Of a DNA stretch of 64,000 bases, positions 56,331 through 64,000 are shown piece after piece (position 1 is the stretch's first letter; each line of letters begins with the position of its first letter). The notes below the pieces were generated by a model. The model did not search any database and was not told the DNA's origin. It saw only the letters and a program-made list of their open reading frames with translations. The DNA comes from Tupaia tana. Its lineage: Eukaryota; Chordata; Mammalia; Scandentia; Tupaiidae. A program made the translations under genes and the position numbers. The stretch spans positions 84,433,398 to 84,497,397 of the forward strand of contig JAKSZU010000005.1 of the NCBI GenBank assembly GCA_026018925.1, in the 5' to 3' direction.

Positions 56331-56604
56331 GGTAAAATTTCTTAGCTTTTCCCACTTCCACCAAAACAAACAGTATCTAGAATAGTTAAAACATATTTTT
56401 ATAAATACACATGTGAGGAAAAATAGACAGATAGAAAAAAATTAAAATGAAATTCAAATTAATCCATAGCCAAAGGAAATGAAATATTATAGAAGGATAT
56501 ATTTGTAAACCTATGTAAATATATATAGTGTGGGAAATGGACTTAGAGCTATGGTTGAAGTACCCATAGTGATATGGTAAACAGAAACAAAATATTTAAA
56601 TAAC
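56331..56604. other. Unique sequence, no feature seen
   Basis: Nothing recognised. Confidence 0.35.
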
Positions 56605-56800
56605 ACATTCTGACCCAACTACAGTGGTGTAGGTTGCAGGATGTTGTTGTGTGAAAGTGGAGCTATATGAGAGACTGGGTTTTGATTCCTGCCAGATCGG
56701 AACATATTTAGCAGACCCACAGGTGTGCCCATGGTCCTACCTGGCCAGAGGTCTGGTCTGGGAGATGGGGAATGTGGCACAGCAAAGCGCTATCAAGGGA
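56605..56800 (+). mobile_element. Possible SINE-C-like or other tRNA-derived element
   Basis: Reads gacccaactacagtggtgta then ggttgcaggatgttgttgtg and gagactgggttttgattcct (box B-like), with no CT-rich stretch. Assignment is uncertain. Confidence 0.4.
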
Positions 56801-56859
56801 TTTTCTTTATGCTAGATCATGAGTATTAGATATCTTAAATATAAATTAGATCATCATCT

Positions 56860-57480
56860 ATATTTAACTTTTGGAAAAACTACCAAAACATTTTTCAAAG
56901 CCCCTGCACCATTTTACATTTCTACCAGCAATGTGACAGTGTTTTAATTTTCCCCTATGCTAATATAAACAGTCTTTAAAAAGAATTTTTGAAAATTCAT
57001 GGAAAATGCATGTTTTGAAGAAGCAATTCCTGCATCTCTCAAAAATTTTTGCACCAAAATAAACTTGTACTTTAATTCTATGCTTATGCAAAATTTTTGA
57101 AGTGCCATCATAGTGGGTGTAAAATGAATGTGATGATAGCCATCTTAATTTGTGTGAAGTAGTATTTCTTTGCTCTTTTCTAGTTACTGATTTTTAAAAT
57201 TAATTTTAATTTATGCATAATAGTTGTACACAGTATGGCTTTTAAATATGTAAATATAATATGTAATGATCAAATTAGGACAATAAGCATAGCTATCTTC
57301 TCAAACATTCATCATTACATTCTGTTGTGAGCATTCATAATCCTCTTTTTAGCTCTTCTGAAATATACATTGAATTGTCATCAACTTCACTGTGTTATAT
57401 TACTCTCAATCTCATTCTACTGATCCACGTACACTTTTATATGTGCTAATACATTTCTCTCTGTAATGCCCATCCTCCAC
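56860..57480 (-). mobile_element. L1 3' fragments, antisense, possibly two elements
   Basis: The first fragment: cccctgcaccattttacatt and taccagcaatgtgacagtgt, later gatagccatcttaatttgtg. It is followed by a second piece with a different 3'UTR (gcataatagttgtacacagt; tgtaatgatcaaattaggac; catcattacattctgttgtg) typical of the L1MA/L1P-type 3' end. The text between the two halves of the first fragment (about 56,965-57,105) is not L1 that I recognise. Confidence 0.7.
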
Positions 57481-57594
57481 CCCTTTCCAGCACCCTCCAA
57501 ACATTAATTCTACATGTAAGTAGCCTTTTCATATTCTCCAGGTATGTGTGCAGCATTATTTGTCACAACAACTGAGCCAAATTTTGGAAGTAGG

Positions 57595-57725
57595 TGTATT
57601 TATCCTGCCTTTGTAACAAGATAGTTGCAGAATGCATTGCATATTAGAAGAGTTAAAATATCTGAAGCACTGAGGACAGTGCCCTACGACAGTAAATGTC
57701 TACCACATTAGTCATTAACAGATGC
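57595..57725 (+). mobile_element. Possible MIR fragment
   Basis: Reads gcatattagaagagttaaaa, tctgaagcactgaggacagt and gccctacgacagtaaatgtc, similar to the MIR 3' half (taaagcgcttagcacagtgcctggcac..taa). Weak. Confidence 0.4.
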
Positions 57726-58433
57726 TGAGCACTCCTCCTCTCTCCCAGGGTGTTGACATTGGAAACATTATTTTAATGTGAGCATAAAATTTTCACAGAG
57801 GTATAAGCATTATTTCCCAAACCTTAGAAGCAGCAAATCACACCTGGGAGACTAGAAAGATATATGGTAGTGACGGTGGTAGCCTCAGTAAAAGTCACAG
57901 TAAAATGGAGTCTCATATCCCTCATCTAGTGACCTAACACCCATTTCAAAAAGCATTAACATGAATTATGTATATATACAGACTTGCAGCTTATTCTAAA
58001 TACTTCCACCTCTTACTTACATTTTGTCCAATCTTGCAATTACAAATTTGTGATATCACACCTGACCATCAGAGACATTACAAGAACTGGTGTAGAAGCT
58101 GACCTTGGAGTAATTATTTTTCCAGAATAAATCAAGTAGCATATAAAATTCCTAATTCTGCCTACTGTGAGCATTTCCCTTCTCTGGAATTTTTCAGTGC
58201 TTGTGCTATATTGCTCTGGCATGGTGCTGACATGACAGGCTGAACCATCTGTAAACCAGACTTCATTTGCTTTATTCTTTTCTCATTTTTTTTTTTTAAG
58301 TGATCTAGTGAAGCAGATCATTTAGGTTGGTTTGCTCACAATTCCTCCTAACCTTCATATAGCACACTCCAATTCTGGATATGATGTATGTCCTACTAAC
58401 TAGTTTCACAGTGTGTGACTTGGATTAGTTCTT
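57726..58433. other. Unique sequence, no feature seen
   Basis: Nothing recognised. Confidence 0.4.
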
Positions 58434-58699
58434 TCTTGAGAGATTTTTGCTATAGGGCACATGTACTCGTGAGAGAGAGGGAGAGAGAAAGAGAGAGAGA
58501 GAAAGTGAGAAGTCACCCCACCCGGGGAGATGGTCATGCTGCAATCTCCTCCATTCTCTTCTTAAAATTTTGAGCACTCATGCACACATGCCCAGCATGA
58601 GTTTGAAGCTGCCAGGTCCAGGCCGTGAACCATGGTTGATCACACTGGGAGTCCAGCACCTCAACCACTATGCCACCTGCTGGTTCCTGTGACTTAGAT
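58411..58699 (-). mobile_element. SINE-A copy with target duplication
   Basis: Reads gagagatttttgctataggg and a GA-rich run, far end ctgctggttcc. The flanks tgtgacttggat (before) and tgtgacttagat (after) match at 11 of 12 positions. Confidence 0.92.
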
Positions 58700-59746
58700 C
58701 TATAATTGAGTCATGGGAAGAGAAAGGAGATGCAAAAGGCATCAGTTTTGCTGCTATAAATTGGGTCATGTAGGACATGATTTTGGGTCCAGAGCGATCA
58801 TAGTATCTTCTTATCTCAACAGGCAGTTTTTATATTCTACAACTTCCTACTAAAAGCCAGCTCCTCTAACTCTTTGATAGCCCTACTTTGCAGTATGGTA
58901 ATGGAAGAAGTGTCTGCATATTCAGTTTATGATTTGTACCCTCACTTCCTTGTTTTCCCAACGTTGTATGCACAATTTGATACAATTATAATATTATTTG
59001 CTTCTTTAAATTAACTAGAGAAGATTAACCTTTCAGTACCTGAACTCTGTCTGATAGAGTAATTGTGAAGTACTATTGTGAGCAACAAATCCTCATAGAA
59101 AGAAAAACCTTGAACTACACTAAAAGCAATGATTTAGGGCCATTATTTTCTGTTTGTTTGTCACTTGCTGTAAGACTTTCATAGTAGCTAATACTAAACT
59201 CAACTGATTATGAGAGAGCCCATAAATTAGCTGCATAAAAGCTATTTTGAGGCTCACCTCCCCTATATGTTCCCTTTAACAACTTTGATTTTGCCCTTAT
59301 TTTAACATTATGGATGGCATATGGTGATCTCCTTCCAGTCCCCGAGCTTCCACAGGAAACTGACTTGCAGCTGGAATTCGTAATGTAGTGATGCATCCCA
59401 GGGCTTTCTTCGGTTACATATGGCACTTCAAAGGATGTTAAAAGGGACCAATGGAGAGGAACGAGGGACAGCCTAGAAATGGCAAAGGGATCAACATGTG
59501 AGGTGCTGCCTTTGAAGAAACACATGTCGCAGTAGACGTCAGAACTTTGGTACATGTGGTATATTTTACTTGAAGACCCAACTTAATATACAAAGAAGGG
59601 CCTGGGAAGAATTAGAGCCCCAAGGAGCCTGCTTCACTTAGATGGAAAATAATGTTCTTTGTTATTTAAACATATACAGCCAAACTCATTATGGCATTTA
59701 AATTTAGGAAACACAATAAAGAAGAGGTCAAAAAGAAGATACAATT
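58700..59746. other. Unique sequence with an unexplained minus-strand ORF
   Basis: 59,208-59,555 on the minus strand is open for 115 codons in a part with more balanced base composition. It contains Cys- and Ser-rich text (YCDMCFFKGS; CKSVSCGSSGTG). I recognise no domain or gene. The rest shows no feature. Confidence 0.35.
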
Positions 59747-61042
59747 CTAGAATGACGGGGCCATGCAGACAACACAAGTTGGTAAAGAGGCTGTCTCCCA
59801 TGGCCTGGGTTGGGAAGAAACGGCAAGATAAAGCCAGCAGTTTACTAACTCTCCTTGTGTCATTTTTCTGGCCTGTAGTTAATTTCTCTGCCGTGAGTTT
59901 TACTGTTATTACGGTACCCTGTAAGGGTAAAACATTACCCCCTACCATTACAATAAAGCCAATTAGTGACCTTGTAAGAATGTGGTTCCCTAAGACTGGC
60001 AGGAGGACCAGGAAGTTTAAGACTCCCCTACCTGTCTGTTTTTAAGCCGAAATTAACATATAAATTAAGTTAGTATAAACCAAATTAGCATCAGAAGTAT
60101 ATGTAGACTAAGTTAGTTTAAGGCTAGTATATACCCCTTGCTAAAGCTACAGTCCAAAGTTAACTCATGCTAGGCAAAGTCAGCACACTCACCACATAAC
60201 AGAGACTCAGAGATAAAACAAAAGAACTCACTAATTGACAGACTCAGCAAATAAAATGCAGAAACCTGCAGGTTTATTAAAGGAAAAGGCCTGGCTGGGA
60301 CAACAGGATAAACAAACCTGAGGGCTCCAGAGAAAGATTAACTTAGCTGAGAGCTCTTATCTAAAGCAACAGGTAGTTTTCAACTACAAAGAGTTTCTCA
60401 TCTATGCGCTGTTGACTATGAAAAACTGCTAATAAAACATCCTGTGTTGTCTCCTGAACTACAAGATCATCTTCCTTTCCCATATAAGATCATAAACTCA
60501 CTCTTTATTGTTGTAATGTATAAATAGTCCATATATTAACTGTGTCTTTACTTAGCAAGACAAGATTTCTATCTAGGTCTTTGCAACCAGCAATGTTATC
60601 GCCCTGGCCCAGGACTGAAGTGATCAAACATCCTGCAAGCCCCCTCTTCAAAAGACCCTTCTCAGTAATCAAGATCCAAAAAGAAGATACAACAGACAAA
60701 TGGACTTCCTCATCCTAAAAACTGTGATTGATTTTTAACTAATCTGACAAGACAAACAGCATGTTTTATAATTATTGCTTCCATGCTTTGTATACCCTGT
60801 TCCTTAGAGTAAATTTTTTACTGCCCCTCACCCATTTACCTGCATGTATCACATTTTCAATAAAAAGGCATGATGATTCCTAGCAGTTGTCACTCCTCAG
60901 AGACCGATCTCTGAGGGGTGTCCGGCATAGGACGTGCATAAAAAGGCACCGAGGCCTTTGTCTTCTGTTCACCTGCGCCGCTTCCCACGAGTCAACCCAC
61001 CCCCGCCGAGGCTAGACCCCAGGCTGGACCCCGGCACTAGAA
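59747..61042 (+). mobile_element. Solo LTR of a class II (betaretrovirus-like) ERV with 6 bp target duplication
   Basis: The LTR runs 59753-61036 (1,284 bp), starting tgacggggcc and ending ggaccccggca, so it has TG...CA ends with a 7-of-8 terminal inverted repeat. It is flanked by ctagaa at 59747-59752 and 61037-61042. A 6 bp duplication, long LTR and pyrimidine-rich end part (tgttcacctgcgccgcttcc) fit class II ERVs such as the MMTV group. A TATA-like tataaata (60519) and caataaaaagg (60859) are possible U3/R signals, and a 9 bp hairpin follows. There are no internal viral genes and no second LTR. The orientation is taken from those signals. Confidence 0.85.
60895..60916. other. Hairpin in the LTR
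   Basis: cctcagaga, loop ccga, tctctgagg: a perfect 9 bp stem with a 4 base loop, lying between the AATAAA-like and ATAAAAA-like motifs. It may be an RNA hairpin of the R region. Confidence 0.6.
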
Positions 61043-61334
61043 TAACAGCTATAAATAGATAAGGTTTGTATTGTGATTTTTTTTTGCTAAAATAATGCCT
61101 ATTATACCTAGAATAGCTTTATTATTTACATAAAATAAAATATTATATCATCATTTTTATGTTAGCTTCAGTCAGCTTCTTCCATCAGCGTCTGATGATA
61201 GCTCATGGTGTGCAGGTCATACGCACCAAGAGGGGATCCAAACAGGACCTGTAGGAGTAAGCACAGAGAGAAACTCTCTTCCCCAGGTTATTAGAGGAGC
61301 TGGATTTTGCCACATTGGATCTGGTGGCATCTTT
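61043..61334. other. Unique sequence, no feature seen
   Basis: Nothing recognised. Confidence 0.35.
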
Positions 61335-61599
61335 AAAAAGACTTTTGTAGGTACCAGCAGTTAGTGTAATGACTGTCACTGGACTCACATGTAGTCGACC
61401 GTGGTTCGAGTATGGATCTAGTGACTTACACTCATGCCGGGTGCATGTGTGTGCATGCCCAAGATCCCAAGAGGAGAATGGAAGAGAAGGGATTGCAGTG
61501 TGATCATCTCTCCTGGGCTTGATTTCTCACTTTCTGTGTGTCTCTGTCTGTTTTTCTGGTGAGTGCACATGCCCTATAGCCAAAAAAAAAAGACTTTTG
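61335..61599 (+). mobile_element. SINE-A copy with perfect 13 bp target duplication
   Basis: Starts about 61348 (taggtaccagcagttagtgt) and ends gccctatagccaaaaaaaa. It is flanked by aaaaagacttttg at 61335-61347 and 61587-61599. Confidence 0.95.
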
Positions 61600-62028
61600 C
61601 TCCATTGATGTAATTTTTATCGAAAGTCAGATTTAGATGATTCAATTTAAATATGATTAAAGAAAGCAATTTGGTAGCATGAGTAGAAGGGGGCCCTAGA
61701 TTCCCCCTTTTCTGTTTTAAAAATATGGAGAGGATTTGTTTTATCAACAAACTAAAATAGCAAATTAGGTCAATGTAGACTGTATTTCAGCACTGAATAT
61801 TGTGGCCCATGGTTTTATGGCCACCTCAGGTACCATGTGTCATATATACATCTTTTCAGAAAATCTTTATAATTCTTTACAATTCCCTCTCAGACCTTCT
61901 TCAACATAACTCACACCTTTTGTGACATACTTTATTCCTTGATTGTTTGTCCACTTTTACTTTTTTCCTTCAGGAATAATCCAGCCATCTTACTTTAGGA
62001 CAAAAATTTTACTATACAAAACTCCTTC
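61600..62028. other. Unique sequence, no feature seen
   Basis: The string ttatggccacctcaggtacc (61815) recurs at 62741 inside the SINE-C copy, so part of this stretch is related to that family or copy. Confidence 0.4.
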
Positions 62029-62229
62029 AATATTGAAAATTTTGGGGGCCAGCAAGTGGCATGGTGGTAAAAGGTGCTGGACTCCCACATGGCCGACCAC
62101 GGTTCAAGTCTCAGACTTGGTGGTTTGCTTTCTCACTTCCTCTCTCTCTCTCTGATCAAACTGGAAAATAATAATGATAATAATGATAAAGTTAAATAAA
62201 ATAATTGTTTAAAAAATATTGAAAATTTT
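62029..62229 (+). mobile_element. SINE-B copy with perfect 15 bp target duplication
   Basis: Starts gggggccagcaagtggcatg and reads cccacatggccgaccacggt. A CT-rich stretch and an (ATAATG)n-like tail follow. It is flanked by aatattgaaaatttt at 62029-62043 and 62215-62229. Confidence 0.95.
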
Positions 62230-62686
62230 TAAATCTTTTTTTACCACAAATATATCTTTTACTTATATCTTTTATTTTTTTATAAATTTATTTTTGGAGA
62301 TAATAGTTACCTTTGATTAATTAGATAAGGAATGCATTTTGTTTGTTACTTTAAGGATTATTTTAGGCTTGTCACAGCCTATCTCTTGTTTTTAGTCTAG
62401 CTTGGGGAATTGAAGTTTATATGTAGGACTTTACTTATTTATCAGAATTTTTAGTATTTTTTTTACAAAATATTACATAGTCTGTGGGCTAAACATACAA
62501 TTCCATCAAAAATTTAACCCATTCAACTTATAAGCAATGTCTGCCAAGCCTCAAATGCTCATCCAAAACCAAAATTACTTTTTTGTTATAAATCAAATAA
62601 TTCGCTTTTGATTTCAGTATGTGAAGGCTCATTTTTTTAAGGTACATATTAAGAATATTAGAAAATAAATTATAAAACAAAAACTG
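62230..62686. other. AT-rich unique sequence, no feature seen
   Basis: Nothing recognised. Confidence 0.4.
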
Positions 62687-62972
62687 GAGTGAGGTGATGG
62701 TGCAACAATGACAGAACTGTACCCACTAGGACCATTGTTTTATGGCCACCTCAGGTACCATGTGGTTTGCACCTCAGGTCCTGGGTTTGCATCCAGTGGC
62801 CTCCCTGAGCACAGTGAGGACATATGGAGTTCCCGTTATCTGGACCAGCTGAGACTGGAATGGACCACAGAAAAAAGACTCTGTTGAATGTGTCTATCTC
62901 TCCATCTCTCTTTGTATCTATCTTTGTCTTTCTCTCATGAAATAAATAAATAAATAAATAAACAAACAAACC
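62687..62972 (+). mobile_element. SINE-C copy
   Basis: Reads gagtgaggtgatggtgcaac, cctcaggtcctgggtttgca and tggcctccctgagcacagtg. A CT-rich stretch follows, then ctctcatgaaataaataaat. Confidence 0.75.
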
Positions 62973-63102
62973 AAAAAACTATATGGCGAATAATTAAAAT
63001 TTGACAATGTTATAATTATTTATGTAAAAATGAATGATTTTTGTAATGTTTCACATAAGCCTGATATACATAAATTTGAGATATATTTTGTTACATTTAA
63101 AT

Positions 63103-63378
63103 AAATCTGTGGTCGATCAGGTGATGGGTTGGTTAAGATGACTGGATCCACATGGCTGGTTATATAGTTTGAGTCCCAGACCTGAGAGCTTGAAATCACA
63201 CCATGGGTATATATGTGTGCACCAAATCCTGAAAGGAGAATGGAGAAGAAAGGATTGCAATTTGACTATCCCACATGGGGTGTAGGGGGTGATTTCTCAT
63301 TTCCTTTTGTCTGTCTATATCTTTCTCTAGTGAATGCTTGTGCCCTGTAACAAACACTAAAATAAAATAAAAATCTGT
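63103..63378 (+). mobile_element. SINE-A copy with 8 bp target duplication
   Basis: Starts ggtcgatcaggtgatgggtt and ends gccctgtaacaaacactaaa. The flanks aaatctgt lie at 63103-63110 and 63371-63378. Confidence 0.85.
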
Positions 63379-63414
63379 ATGAGGGTTACCTAAAATGAGA
63401 AGTGAGGCATCAGA

Positions 63415-63556
63415 TTTAAATTACTGGTTTAACCTGTTGACGATAACATGTACAGTATTCTCAACTGGACTGGTCTGAGATGTATTTCACGTTGGGTAAA
63501 TTCACTTTACAAGCCAAATGATGTATAGCAATCAAATGTTAAAAAATATAATAAGA
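63415..63556 (+). mobile_element. L1/HAL1-type 3' end
   Basis: Reads gttgacgataacatgtacag, ctcaactggactggtctgag and ttacaagccaaatgatgtat, then an A-rich end. Matches 26.10-26.29 kb and the HAL1-like 3' ends at 55.4 and 56.2 kb. Confidence 0.7.
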
Positions 63557-63559
63557 CTT

Positions 63560-63812
63560 GGGACCAGTAGCTAGCATAATGGCTATGTCACTGGACTCCC
63601 ATGTAGTCGACCGTGGTTCGAGTCCTGGACCTGGTGACTTAAAACTCAGGCTGGGCACACGTGCATGTGTGCCCAGGATCCCAAGAGGAAAATGGAGGAG
63701 AAGGGATTGCAGCATGGCCATCCCCCCTGGGGGGTGATTTCTCACTTTCTGTCTCTCTGTCTTTCTCTGTCTGCCTGCAAGTGCATGTACCCTATAGCAA
63801 AAACCTCTCCAA

Positions 63813-63852
<40 letters not shown>
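63560..63852 (+). mobile_element. Young SINE-A copy with (AAT)n tail
   Basis: Starts gggaccagtagctagcataa, reads catgtagtcgaccgtggttc and tggaggagaagggattgcag, and ends taccctatagcaaaaacctc. The tail has become an (AAT)n microsatellite of about 13 units (63813-63850). Confidence 0.94.
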
Positions 63853-64000
63853 TAAAAAAATACTGGTTTATAAAAAAGGTGTGTATGTGTGCATATAGCA
63901 GATCATAAGCCATTATTTATTTTTCCCAATTTTGAAAGCAATTAGTGAGTAAAAATCACACTTTTTTCATAAATACTATTAGACATATCAAGCAATTTCC

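Noticed and set aside
59659..60045. 128-codon frame overlapping the start of the LTR, as a possible LTR-encoded protein
   Set aside because: It begins 94 bases outside the LTR and ends about 300 bases inside it; no recognisable retroviral product, so it is treated as chance.
63560..63640. tRNA gene candidates from box A and box B-like motifs in SINE heads
   Set aside because: The heads do not close into an acceptor stem and run directly into SINE body; they are tRNA-derived SINE promoters, not tRNA genes.

Overview
The window looks like gene-poor intergenic DNA from a placental mammal. It is AT-rich and packed with nested retrotransposons: antisense remnants of old L1 elements, MIR fragments, a HAL1-type half-L1, one well-preserved solo retroviral LTR, and about 60 SINE copies. 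I find no convincing protein-coding gene, tRNA or rRNA gene. Every open frame I examined is short, and most are SINE, L1 or satellite sequence read in an arbitrary frame. The dominant SINE has a tRNA-like head and a pyrimidine-rich body and is not Alu, B1/B2, Bov-tA, CAN, VES or ERE as I know them. I therefore do not name the species. One 7SL-like fragment near 39.0 kb would fit Euarchontoglires, but it is weak evidence.

Layout. 0-3 kb: mostly unique sequence with the first SINEs. 3.3-11 kb: antisense L1 ORF2/3'UTR remnants broken up by SINEs and microsatellites. 11-17 kb: AT-rich spacer with SINEs. 17.0-26.8 kb: the most unusual part. Two diverged direct copies of a 300-330 bp segment (about 16.99-17.32 and 26.43-26.74 kb) bracket an antisense L1 and a 5.1 kb tandem array. 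The array unit is 189 bp and is itself nine subrepeats of about 21 bp. About 20 units run forward (20.47-24.30 kb), then the array flips and about 6-7 units run in reverse (24.30-25.56 kb). A lone diverged piece of the unit lies 7.5 kb away at 33.04 kb.

27-52 kb: unique AT-rich stretches, SINE clusters (a nested pair at 34 kb, a dimer at 30.5-31.1 kb, a triple at 40.1-40.7 kb, an inverted pair at 47.4-48.0 kb), MIR fragments, two likely old LTRs, and two copies of a 78-79 bp mariner-like MITE. 52.8-55.5 kb: a nearly complete HAL1-like element with promoter monomers, a broken ORF1, no ORF2 and a 3' end, followed by a second 3' end of the same type. 56.8-64 kb: L1 fragments, a 1,284 bp solo LTR flanked by a perfect 6 bp target duplication (betaretroviral/ERVK type), and more SINEs.

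There is no operon or pathway here. The interest lies in the satellite and its inversion, the half-L1, the solo LTR, the MITE pair and the SINE insertion history. All family assignments come from reading the sequence and recalling consensus features; no database search was possible.
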